This document shows, piece after piece, positions 35,874 through 45,249 of a stretch of 64,000 nt of DNA. Every line of letters starts with the position of its first letter. Within the stretch, counting starts at the first letter, position 1. The notes under the pieces were generated by a model that saw only the letters and a program-made list of their open reading frames with translations, did not search any database and was not told where the DNA came from. Position numbers and translations under genes: made by a program. Origin of the DNA: Saprospiraceae bacterium (GTDB taxonomy: Bacteria; Bacteroidota; Bacteroidia; Chitinophagales; Saprospiraceae); the NCBI GenBank assembly GCA_016711125.1, contig JADJTQ010000014.1:216954-280953 (forward strand), written 5' to 3'.

Positions 35874-37971
35874 CTACAACCCCACATAACTATACACCCA
35901 GTAATAAAATTCTTTGATCGCACCCTTTGTGGTGAATTAACATATTCAACCTTTACTTCAATCGATTTTTTCCTTTAGTAAAGGAAGACGGAATTTCAAA
36001 ATCGCTGTCATACCAGCCATCCACCGGACCTTTGCCGGTACTGAGGGAAGGAATTACAATATGCCAGGGACGGGGTACCAGTTTTCCGTCAATATATACG
36101 AGGGCGGTCTGCACCCCGTTACCGGTGCGGTTGATTCTCCTGCGCAGCTTTACACCATCATTGGCCGGATTCACCTGTACAGTGAACCGGCAGCTGCCAT
36201 TATACGCTTTACCATCATCGGTATAAGCGCCGTACAGCAGGTTTCTTTCATAACCATCGTATTCATCTTTCAGCTTACCCTTCCAGGTAAGTCCGGTTAC
36301 TTCATATTGATGCAGTTGTTCACTAAAATGATTACCGGCATCCAGTTCATCGGTGAGTTGCAGATTGCCCGGTGCGGCTGACTTGTAATAGAACACAATC
36401 ACATCTGTTTTTCCCCGTTTACAAAATGGGGTTTTGTAAGGGAGTATTCATAAGCGATCTGAATATTCGGGTTGAAAATATAGCAGTCATTGAGGTAAAT
36501 CCGGTAAGCCCCGTCATACCCGTTTACCAATCCGCCCCAGAGCGGTTTCTGATAAGCTCTTCCGGCCCAGCCCTGGTTGTGGTCATCTTCTGTGCCGCTT
36601 CCGTGTATCTGGGGTGTTTTACTGTCATCGATATAGCAAAACTCGTCACCATCCATATCATAGCGGTCGGAGTAAAAGACCACCCCGGTTACATGTCCTC
36701 TTCCTTTTTCTTCAAAAGCTACTGAACGGTAGCCCAGGGTATCCGGATCGGAATCAATGGTTCGACGGGCCAGGAAATAGCCAGTATTTTTTTTGTTGTA
36801 GGATAACGCGGAAGAAGGTTTGAACCAGACATTACATTGCAGGTTGCTGATATCGGTATCCGTGTTATTAGAAATTTCGATCCGAGCTGATTTCCAGAAA
36901 GGCATGGGCCAATAGGAATAGAGGGTTCCGGTTTGCGGATTAAAACCAAAGAGTAAGGTAGTGAGTGATTTCTGTACCACTTTATCAACCGTAGTGGGAT
37001 AGTCTTTGGCCCCGGCACCGAAGAAATAACCGAGTGGTAATTCAATAGAGGGTTCTTTGCTACTATCCCAGTAGATCTTCAGGGTGGTATTGAAAAGCGT
37101 TTCTTTATTATAAGGGGTCAGTTGCAGGGTAAACCCGGCAAGGGATCCGGGTTGATTGATTGAAAAATTGTTGCGGAACTGCCTTTTTAATTTTTGTCTG
37201 ACTGGTAATTTTTTTACTGTCTTCCAGGTTGTTGGGGTTTTCGCCGGTATTTCGCCATTGGTCAATTACCGGGTTGGCACCGGCGGATTGTCCGGTCCAG
37301 CTCTCCAGTTTATAATCTGCCGGGAAGGACAGGGCGGTATACTGGTACCACTTGGTATCCATTTGCTCAAATGATTTTGCATTGGGGCGCATGGTTACTT
37401 TCAGTCTTTTTTTATAGGTAAAGGGATAGTACAGGTTGGCAAACAGGTAGCCCGAATCCACAAAAGCCAGTGGTTCAGTAAAAGGAAATTTTTTTGTACT
37501 AAAGAAATCCTTCAGGTGCATATTGATCCGGGGTTCTTTTTCGTCATCAAAGTAGTACCGGATATTCGCATTGGCCCTGGGCTGATCAGCTTCTCCCCAG
37601 GCCAGCCAGCCATTGGGAATTTTGGAACGGTCGTACCAGGCATTCATCTGTTGCCGGTACAATACACCCGGACCGTATTCATCATAGATCACATATTCTT
37701 TTACCATTGTTCCATCCTCCATTTTGATGGAGTCCACATACTGGGTAAAAGCCGCCATAAAATGATGATCCCAGTTCTGACCCGTGGGATCATAAGCCAG
37801 GGGCTGACGGGTGCTGGTGCCATTGGGAAACAGCAACGGCAGTTGTTCTATATGATACATCGCATCAAACCCGGTGCGGATTTGTGGTTTTACCTGGCTG
37901 TAGCTAACTATTGGAAAGAGCAGCAAGGCAGCTAATGCAATTTGCATTTGCTTGGTTGAAGTGGCAGGCAT
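35874..37971 (-). CDS. GH172 (DUF2961) glycoside hydrolase, several frameshifts
   Basis: ATG 37971 (MPATSTKQMQIALAALLLFP, cleaved near SYSQ) is the likely start. The first half has PLAYDPTGQNWDHHFMAAFT, IYDEYGPGVLYRQQMNAWYD and RANANIRYYFDDEKEPRINM; the second NPQTGTLYSYWPMPFWKSAR, HGSGTEDDHNQGWAGR and GGLVNGYDGAYRIYLNDCY. These are DUF2961 marks, the family now called GH172, which includes difructose-dianhydride and D-arabinofuranose-processing enzymes. Indels lie near 37190, 36400, 35960 and 35925; the repaired end KEFYYWVYSYVGL stops at 35874-35876, about 699 residues. The substrate cannot be read from sequence. Confidence 0.78.
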
Positions 37972-38307
37972 GGGAGGACTATTTGAAGAAGAGAATAGGT
38001 CGTTGGTTGTAAAGTTCGGGAAAAAAAGGAAGCAGCCATTAGTCGTTTGTGAACAGAGGGAGGCTGACAATTCATGTTGTTTTCAGGGTAAGGTTTCTCG
38101 TTATGGTTGGCGTGTGTACAAAATTTTTGCGGCTATTGGGAACCGGTTCCTACTCTTCAGTTCGGTTTTGTCGATAATAAAAGTTTATCTTCAGGAAGGA
38201 CTTCCTTTACCACCGGTACGGGGAACCGAAAATTACCCAAAGAGGTAGTGCCATGAATAGCCAGGCGGTCTATATTAGAACTTCAATATCAACTGTACAT
38301 TTTAGCT

Positions 38308-40257
38308 ATGCGTAAATATCTGCCGGTAATACTGATCTTGCTTTTCCTGAAAACAGGACAACTGGCAGCGCAAAATGCTGAAATGGACTCGCTCCGGAAT
38401 GTATTGCTGGTTTATAAAGAAGACTCTTCCCTTTTCGATGCAAACCGGTTGATGGCGACCCACCTCTGGGAATCAGATCCGGATTCGGCCATCTTTTTTG
38501 GCAAGAAGGCCCTGGCCATTGCTAAAAAAATGGATGATAAGGCCAAAACCGCCATGGGTTTTCAGGCGATCGGTGTGGCATACGATTATAAGGATAACCT
38601 GGATTCCTGCTTATTCTATCTCAATGAAGGACTCGCCGTTTATAAAGCAGCCAATCATCCCGAAGGGGCTTCGCATATTCTGAGTGATATCGCCATTGCC
38701 TATTATTTCAGGGGCAATTATGAACTGGCTCTCCGGAATCATTTTGAAGCACTTGAATTCCGGCAAAAGTCCGGGAACAAACGCTTTATTGCAATTTCCT
38801 ACAATAATATCGGGCTGGTATACCGCTCCAGGAAGGAATATGCCAACGCGGCCGCCTATTACCAGAAATCCCTGGCCATCAAAAAAGAGATCAATGATGA
38901 ACAGGGTATCCTGAATTCAATGCTCAATATCGGCAGCGCCTTTCAGAGCCAGGGACTGTATGACAGCGCTTACCGATACGCCAATGATGCATTAAAACAG
39001 GCGGTAAAGATTAATGCCCAGGACGATATACTGGCTGCCAAAGTAAATATCGGAGCCGCACTGGTCAACCTGGGCCGGTACAGTGAAGCCCTGCTCCTGT
39101 TAAAGGAAGTGGAACAAAAGTCCATAACTCAGAACCTGAAGAACAATCTTTATTCGGTTTATGAATCACTCGGGGACCTGTATGCCAATAAAGGACAGTA
39201 TGATGAAGCGGACATTTATTTTAAAAAAAGGATTGGCGATTACCACCCAGTCCTCCCGGCTGGAACAAAAAGGAATTTTTTACGGAAGCTGGCCAAAAAC
39301 TCTTTCAGCAAGAATGAATACCGCCAGGCCTATGAATACCTGGAACAGAGTAAACAGGTAACGGATACCTTATTTAGCAGTGAAAACAGCCGACAGATCA
39401 ATGAAATGGCGGCCATTTATGAAGCCGGTCAGAAAGAAAAGCAGATTGAAAAACTGAATGGTGACAATATCGTGAGTATCACACTGGCGCAACAGCGAAA
39501 GGAAGAAAGGAATTATTTTATTATCGCCTCGGTGTTGTTGCTTGGGATGGCTGCCTTGGCCTACCGGGCTTTTATTTCCAATAAGAAGAAAAAGGAACTG
39601 TTAGCCGTTAAGAATGAAATTATTCAGAAATCGCTGACAGAAAATGAATTCCTGATGAAAGAGATACATCACCGGGTGAAGAACAATCTGCAGGTGGTGT
39701 CGAGTTTATTAAAACTGCAATCCCATTATATAAAAGATGAACAGGCACAGGAAGCTGTGAATGAGAGCCGCAACCGGGTTCAGTCCATGGCCTTGATTCA
39801 CCAGAACCTTTATCAGGATAACAATCTATCCGGTATTGATGTACAGGACTATATCAGCAAACTTTGTGAAAACCTGTTTCAATCCTATAATGTGCATCCG
39901 CAGCGGATCAAACTGAAAACAGAGATACAGGCCCTGCAGCTGGATGTGGATACCGTGGTACCTGTTGGGCTGATCCTGAATGAACTGATCACCAACAGCC
40001 TGAAATATGGTTTCCCGGGGGAGAGAGAGGGAATCATTAAAATAATTGTACAGGAAGGCAATGGCACCCTGCAACTGAAAGTATATGATAATGGCGTGGG
40101 CCTGCCGGAAGACTTTTTTACAAAGTACCGGGAAACTTTCGGCTATAAAATGATCGATGCCTTTGTACAAAAAATGAAAGGAGAGTTGAAAACCTATTCA
40201 GAGGAAGGCACGAAAGTGGAAATCACAGTTAGCAATTATAAACCCGCAATTATATAA
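38308..40257 (+). CDS. TPR-domain sensor histidine kinase (HisKA_2 type)
   Basis: 649 residues, intact. Signal peptide (MRKYLPVILILLFLKTGQLA), TPR units from about 40 to 380 (e.g. LRNHFEALEFRQKSGNKRFI, AAAYYQKSLAIKKEINDEQG), one membrane helix (YFIIASVLLLGMAALAYRAF), then a HisKA_2 box HHRVKNNLQVVSSLLKLQSH (phospho-His around 454-455) and the ATPase with LILNELITNSLKYGF and DNGVGLPEDF. Its stop TAA shares its last base with the start ATG of the response regulator, so the two are translated together. The periplasmic TPR likely senses a protein or peptide. Confidence 0.9.
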   Translation: MRKYLPVILILLFLKTGQLAAQNAEMDSLRNVLLVYKEDSSLFDANRLMATHLWESDPDSAIFFGKKALAIAKKMDDKAKTAMGFQAIGVAYDYKDNLDSCLFYLNEGLAVYKAANHPEGASHILSDIAIAYYFRGNYELALRNHFEALEFRQKSGNKRFIAISYNNIGLVYRSRKEYANAAAYYQKSLAIKKEINDEQGILNSMLNIGSAFQSQGLYDSAYRYANDALKQAVKINAQDDILAAKVNIGAALVNLGRYSEALLLLKEVEQKSITQNLKNNLYSVYESLGDLYANKGQYDEADIYFKKRIGDYHPVLPAGTKRNFLRKLAKNSFSKNEYRQAYEYLEQSKQVTDTLFSSENSRQINEMAAIYEAGQKEKQIEKLNGDNIVSITLAQQRKEERNYFIIASVLLLGMAALAYRAFISNKKKKELLAVKNEIIQKSLTENEFLMKEIHHRVKNNLQVVSSLLKLQSHYIKDEQAQEAVNESRNRVQSMALIHQNLYQDNNLSGIDVQDYISKLCENLFQSYNVHPQRIKLKTEIQALQLDVDTVVPVGLILNELITNSLKYGFPGEREGIIKIIVQEGNGTLQLKVYDNGVGLPEDFFTKYRETFGYKMIDAFVQKMKGELKTYSEEGTKVEITVSNYKPAII

Positions 40258-40877
40258 TGGAAGTAAGGGTATTGATTGTGGAAGATGAACCGTTGATCGC
40301 GGAAGACATAGCTTCTTCCCTGCGTAACAACGACTTTACGGTATCCGCTGTGGTGTATGACAAGGAGGATGCCTTGATGGAACTGAAGAACAACCCTCCG
40401 GACCTGGTTATTCTGGATATTAACCTGAATGGCGGGGATGAAGGTATTGAGATCGCCGGCATCATTAATGAAAAGTACCAGCTGCCGTTTGTGTACCTTA
40501 CTTCCTATTCCGATAAATCCACCCTGCTTCATGCCAAAAATACCCAGCCCGCCGGTTATATTGTAAAACCTTTCAGTGATGCCGGTTTGTATGCCACCCT
40601 GGAAATAGCCGTTTACAATCATGCCCAGAAAAATAAGCAGTTGTTCCCGGAGATCAGTCAGGCGATTATTAACGGGAAACTGACAGCCCCCCTGTCTGAC
40701 CGCGAATTTGAAGTTGTAAAACTCGTGCATGATGGTAAAACCAATAACCAGATAGCGGAACAGCTTTTTGTATCGGTAAATACCATCAAAGCTCATATCA
40801 AAAACATACACCTGAAACTGGATACTGATTCCAGGTCCACACTTATCCGTCGTCTCCAGGCATTAATGGCCCGCTGA
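40257..40877 (+). CDS. LuxR/NarL-type response regulator
   Basis: 206 residues, intact. Receiver domain 1-125 with acidic pocket EDEP, phospho-acceptor Asp54 in LVILDINLNG, Thr/Ser in YLTSYSD and Lys in YIVKPF. The C-terminal HTH (about 143-206) is LuxR-like: LSDREFEVVKLVHDGKTNNQ, IAEQLFVSVNTIKAHIKNIH. Partner of the kinase at 38308 (TAATG overlap). Directly downstream begins the group of unknown envelope genes at 40974, which may be its targets; inferred. Confidence 0.92.
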   Translation: MEVRVLIVEDEPLIAEDIASSLRNNDFTVSAVVYDKEDALMELKNNPPDLVILDINLNGGDEGIEIAGIINEKYQLPFVYLTSYSDKSTLLHAKNTQPAGYIVKPFSDAGLYATLEIAVYNHAQKNKQLFPEISQAIINGKLTAPLSDREFEVVKLVHDGKTNNQIAEQLFVSVNTIKAHIKNIHLKLDTDSRSTLIRRLQALMAR

Positions 40878-40973
40878 TCACCCCAAAACTACCCAAAGGG
40901 GTAAAGGATACACAGGGAATTCAAAGCATCTTACACATTGTAAAAAAAGATACACTCACCAAATCATTTTGCA

Positions 40974-42351
40974 ATGAAAAAAGACCGCCATTTTTACTGT
41001 GGTACTTGTCCTGTTCACGTTCCGGATTGTACAAGCCCAGCCATCCTGCCAGAGCCTTTTCTCCAATATAGTAAAGGCGGCTGACGGGGTGATACAGAAA
41101 GTTTCCCAACTGGAACAATCAGCTGCCGACGCGCTGGGACCATATATTGTATCCGCCGCAACCGGCATTCCGCCCCAGTTTATGAGCAGCCAGAATGCCA
41201 AAAATGCAATCAGCGATATGGCATCGGCGGCCATCGGTGTACAGAATGAAATTCTGGGACTGATCGGTGCGGTAAGCGGGGATGGAAAAGGACATATTGG
41301 TCCCCGTTATCTTTATATTCCCACCAAACAGGTGACCGGTGAACTGATCGCTACGGAAAGAACCTTTATCATCACTCCATCCTCTTATAATAAAGTCACT
41401 GTCACTATCAAGAAAAGAGATGGCAAAGCAGGAGCCGGTGTGGCGGTCTGTGCCAAGTGGGCCGACGGCCGGGAGTACAACACCAAGGACCAGAAATACT
41501 TTGCCGATGGCGAGCAATCCATTGGTACCACTCAATCATGGGTATTTGCCAATATGAAAGATAAATTTCTAACCATACACCTGGTCCATACCGGCGGGGT
41601 ATTGAATTATTTTGACTATGAACTGAGTATCGAAGGGGAATGGGATGCCGCGGATTTATATGCAATCAGCAGTACTAAACCTTCTTCAGGGAATAAGGGA
41701 TTTGTTAAAGGGCAGGCTGGTGGCGTGACCGATAACACAACTTCCGGTTCTGTACCGGACAAGAGTGCCGCCACCAAAACTACACCTTCGGAAATGGCAG
41801 ACCAGTTAAAAAACGCAACAGAAAAAGCCAGTGATGCTTTAAGTAACGAAAGCGCCGGGGGTACTACGCCTGCCGGACAAACGCCTGCTGAAACAAAGCC
41901 GGCCAAGCCTCAACCCAAAATCATACCGTCAAAATTGAATGCAGTAAAGAACCGGAATGAGTCGGCCCCTGCTACTCCATCTGCACCGGTTGCAGAGCCG
42001 GATCCGTTGGTTAAAAGTCCCACATTGTCAATACCGGCTGGAGACAGACAACCGGTAGTGAATCCGGAGAAGCCGGTGGCAGAGCCTTTACCCGCAAATG
42101 ATCAGTCTAAACGGGAGAATAAACAGCAGAAAAATAAAAATGAAAACAGACCGGATAAGGATGATGCAAAAGACCGGATGAAAGAGAAAAAAGCGGAGAA
42201 CAAGGAAGAAGCGGAGAAAGAAAAGCGGAAGGATAAGATCAGGGAAAAGACGGAAGACAAAAAAGATAAGAAAAACGAAGAGGAGGCAGCGAATGAAAAA
42301 AAGGGGAATGCAAAAGAGAAGAACAAACAAAAACGGAACGGACAGCCCTGA
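40974..42351 (+). CDS. Secreted protein with charged C-terminal tail, unknown family, one frameshift
   Basis: ATG 40974 with one A too many in the run 40977-40982; repaired it reads MKKTAIFTVVLVLFTFRIV, a signal peptide ending near QAQP. A helical section follows (CQSLFSNIVKAADGVIQKVS, SSQNAKNAISDMASAAIGVQ), then a beta-rich domain to about residue 225 (FIITPSSYNKVTVTIKKRDG, YFDYELSIEGEWD). The rest (about 230-455) is low-complexity: Pro/Ala/Thr-rich, then Lys/Glu/Asp-rich (KEEAEKEKRKDKIREKTEDK). I recognise no family. First of five envelope genes downstream of the kinase/regulator pair. Confidence 0.72.
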
Positions 42352-42382
42352 ATCCTGGCGATTTAAACTACACCGGACGGAG

Positions 42383-42655
42383 ATGAATGCAACACTCATC
42401 ATGCTTCTGATGCCGATTATGCTTGTCCTGTTTATACAGAACGGTCAATCGACCGGAATGATGATTTTCCAGCCACCCGCCAGGAATATTAAAGATACAG
42501 GCCGTCTTAATTCTTTGCCAAACAGGATGGAAAGTAACCGGACCATCCGGATAAGAACCGATACAGCCAATGTAAAAAAGGTGAGAAAAGGTCCGGTAAA
42601 GAAATCTGTTAATAAAACGGGACGCAATGCCCATGCGGGTGTTGAACGCCAATAA
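42383..42655 (+). CDS. Small basic membrane-anchored protein, unknown
   Basis: 90 residues from ATG 42383 (an earlier in-frame start only adds residues overlapping the preceding gene). One hydrophobic segment MLLMPIMLVLFIQNG is followed by a strongly basic tail (RMESNRTIRIRTD, KKVRKGPVKKSVNKTGR). The basic tail may pair with the acidic/basic tail of the preceding product; this is only suggested by composition. 17 bases separate it from the next start. Confidence 0.5.
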   Translation: MNATLIMLLMPIMLVLFIQNGQSTGMMIFQPPARNIKDTGRLNSLPNRMESNRTIRIRTDTANVKKVRKGPVKKSVNKTGRNAHAGVERQ

Positions 42656-42671
42656 TGAAAATTTAAATACA

Positions 42672-43867
42672 ATGAGGAAATTTCTTTTTTTATATGGTTG
42701 CCTGTTCTTGTCAGTGATATCCCTGGCACAGCCAACCGATGCGGTCATTCGTAAAGACCTGACCACAGCGCTGACTATTGATATTAAATTCACTAAGACA
42801 ACCGGCACGCGGCAATGGAATTCTTCTGCCGGGAACTGGGAATATGTAAGGGTGTGCATATCCGTCTGAAGTCAAAGGAATATCCAAGCCTGGTGGTGAA
42901 AGTGGTGGGAGATGCGGTGTATCAGTATATGGGCGGTACGAAATACGCGTATCAGAAATTCAGAACCGGGTATAATGAATGGGAGGGTATCCCCAATCCA
43001 ACCACATCAGAGGTACAGCAACTGATAGCCACTAACTGGGCTAGTTTTTACGGGTATTATTTTGATAAGATTGTAAAACTGAACAGTGGCCCTGTGCTGA
43101 TCGCAGATAAGAATTTTACCTGGAACAGTCCCAACCTCGTGGTTTTTTATATGAAGATCAATGCCGATATGCTCGGACCAAACTATGCAGTTGAAACCGT
43201 GGAACAGGAATTTGAACTGCGGTTTTTCAGGGATAATATCAAGGACCCGTTTCAGCGTTTCATGTCCAGTTCCGGTTCCAGCCAGACAAAAGTACTTTCC
43301 AGTAAACAGTTGACTGAGGTAAAATACCGGGAGCTGGCAATGAATACCCTGGCTAAAACACTTGCCGAAGAAATGGCCGGCAAAGAATTGGCGGGTTTAC
43401 CCCAGCTGACTGTTCCGGATTTTAAAACAGGGAAGGAGATGGCGGATTTTTTTCATGAGATCCTGCGCAACGGGAATCCGGAGCTCTTAAAAGTGGCCAT
43501 GCTGAAAACCCTGGCGCCGCACCTGATGGTGGATGGCAGCCAGACACAGTTTTCCTGGCAGGGAAAAGAAATATATGATAAGGCGGTAAAAGAGGCGTTT
43601 GGAGGTGAACAAAAATACAAGGATCAGTATTGCCGGAATTACACGACTACCAGCCTGACTTCCAAAACTTATATTTATATAAAAGGGGCGATGGATAAAT
43701 GTATTACACTGATTGGGTGTGTACCGGTTGAAGACGGTTATAAGGATGGTGTTCCGCAAATGAAACTCAAACTGACCACTTTGGATATTACCGTACGGCA
43801 GGACCGGGATGCAATCAGTTTTTTCCAGTCATTTTCTAACCCCAAAAAACTTTGTCCCAATGATTAA
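42672..43867 (+). CDS. Secreted protein of unknown family, one frameshift
   Basis: ATG 42672 gives the signal MRKFLFLYGCLFLSVISLAQ. The frame shifts near 42850 (WEYVRG joins VHIRLKSKEYPSLVVKVVGD). About 398 residues: a conserved-looking start (TGTRQWNSSAGNWEY), then YEYQKFRTG-like aromatic strands, a central helical stretch (ELAMNTLAKTLAEEMAGKEL) and a C-terminal strand part with Cys (KYKDQYCRNYTT, AMDKCITLIGCVPVEDGYKD, KLCPND). Unknown; possibly a partner of the genes around it. Overlaps the next gene by 8 bases. Confidence 0.68.
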
Positions 43868-44164
43868 TAAACACCAATTGATAGCGCTCCGTTTGCTTTT
43901 GCTCAGTATAGTCGTCATGGCTGTTTCCTGTGGTCAGCCTGTTGAAGCCAGGCCTGATGGGGCTGCCCTGTCGGAAGAAGTATGTAACTGTAAGATGCAG
44001 ACAAAGGGAATGAAGTATACAGATCCGGTAAGGGTAAAAAAATGGAAGGAGTGCCTGGATCTGCAGGGCCGTTATTACAAGACGGTTTCTGTTGATAAGG
44101 AACAACTGGACATTTTTCAGCTAGGAACAAGGAATGTATGAAGGCCTATACCCTCGGGAAATAG
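43860..44164 (+). CDS. Four-Cys lipoprotein, copy 1, one frameshift
   Basis: ATG 43860 overlaps the previous stop. Lipoprotein signal with lipobox MAVSC. Then EEVCNCKMQTKGMKYTDPVR, KKWKECLDLQGRYYK. Near 44118-44123 an indel (CAGCTAGG) breaks the frame; repaired it ends RNKECMKAYTLGK with TAG 44162-44164. Cys pattern after the lipid Cys: CxC, then about 22 residues, C, then about 30, C. The same pattern is in the following gene, so they are paralogues. About 100 residues, function unknown. Confidence 0.68.
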
Positions 44165-44200
44165 CGGTAAGTAAAAAACAGTAAAATAAAATACACATCA

Positions 44201-44485
44201 ATGAAAAAAATCTATGGACTGATCCTGTTATCTTTTTGCCTGGCATCCTGCGGCGGTCATCCTAAAGCCGATGGTATTGCATTGGCAGAAGAGGTATGTG
44301 AGTGCAGGAAAAAGGGAAAGGGATTAAAATTTGCTGATCCCACTGCCCGGAAAATCAGGCTGGAATGTTCAAAGCTCCAGGGAGAAAACTGGGCAAAAAT
44401 TATCCGGGACAAAGCGCAGGAAGAGGCCTTCAACAAGCGCCTGACCGAGTGTACGAATGAGATGCTGGAAGCGATGGGAAAATAG
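44201..44485 (+). CDS. Four-Cys lipoprotein, copy 2
   Basis: 94 residues, intact. Lipobox CLASC (Cys near residue 16). The body EEVCECRKKGKGLKFADPTA, RKIRLECSKLQGENW and RLTECTNEMLEAMGK keeps the four Cys of its neighbour (CxC...C...C) and the words G-K-G-x-K and D-P. The Cys spacing suggests two disulfides. No named family recognised. Last gene of the group started at 40974; repeat modules follow. Confidence 0.75.
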   Translation: MKKIYGLILLSFCLASCGGHPKADGIALAEEVCECRKKGKGLKFADPTARKIRLECSKLQGENWAKIIRDKAQEEAFNKRLTECTNEMLEAMGK

Positions 44486-44700
44486 AGGGGAACAAGTACG
44501 AGGTACGAAGTACGGATAAAATGTCTGCAGGAATCTACAGGGAAAACGATGCTAAATGACTAAACGGTAAAGTTGTAGGGTGTACGGGAACAGCCCTTCC
44601 TTTGGTAGATATTACTCAAGTCACAGCAGTCGAACTTTTTACTTTTAAAATACAGGACCCCACACTTCGTTCGGAATGACGGGCTGTTGGAGGGAGAAAA
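44486..44700. repeat. Dispersed repeat modules
   Basis: AAGTACGAGGTACGAAGTACGG (44493-44514, same family as 23041), then GGGAACAGCCCTTCC and CACTTCGTTCGGAATGACGGG (near 44662), the latter also found near 48265 and 49880. Confidence 0.65.
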
Positions 44701-44705
44701 GGAAA

Positions 44706-45116
44706 TTACTCGTGTTTTAATTGCATTTCCGGAATCAGCGGAACTGTTTCAACCAGTTCCAGCGATTTTACCATCTCTTTTGTCCCGGTCTTATATTTTA
44801 AAAAATGGGGAGTTTGAATATGTAATTGATAAGCGGCCGTGTCAGCATATATTTCCAGGATAGTGATATGAGTGGGATTGTTTTTTTCTGTTACTGCATA
44901 CAAACTTTGCACACCGGGCTCGAGGCGGAGCGAGGATTCAATTTCTTCCTTCAGAAAGGACTTATAAGATTCCAGCTGCATGGAATCAATGATCAGTCTG
45001 GCCAGCCGGACCATGGGTTTTTTTTTCGGGGAGCGGGGGCGGACTGGCAACTGAAAGATTGTCAGTGTAGTAATGATTGTGGTTACAATCAATATGACGA
45101 AATAACTAATTTTCAT
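44706..45116 (-). CDS. Antibiotic-biosynthesis-monooxygenase-like (ABM) protein with membrane anchor
   Basis: 136 residues, intact. N-terminal hydrophobic segment (ISYFVILIVTTIITTLTIFQ), then a dimeric alpha-beta ABM fold: VRLARLIIDSMQLESYKSFL, KEEIESSLRLEPGVQSLYAV, HITILEIYADTAAYQLHIQT, PHFLKYKTGTKEM. The His of LHIQTPHF and the pattern match quinol-monooxygenase/YgiN-like proteins. No substrate evident. Confidence 0.83.
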   Translation of the reverse strand: MKISYFVILIVTTIITTLTIFQLPVRPRSPKKKPMVRLARLIIDSMQLESYKSFLKEEIESSLRLEPGVQSLYAVTEKNNPTHITILEIYADTAAYQLHIQTPHFLKYKTGTKEMVKSLELVETVPLIPEMQLKHE

Positions 45117-45249
45117 ATTGGTTCGCTTTTAAACAATACCAGTAGCATTTAAAGATATTAGTTTTTGGAGTGCTTATTCCCCGATTTGCCTTTGCCTGCC
45201 AACTGCTAAATGCCGACTGCCAACTGCCGACTGTCAACTGCCAACTGAT

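Noticed and set aside
40236..40811. 191-residue open frame on the minus strand
   Set aside because: Antisense to the response regulator gene, whose receiver and HTH motifs are complete.
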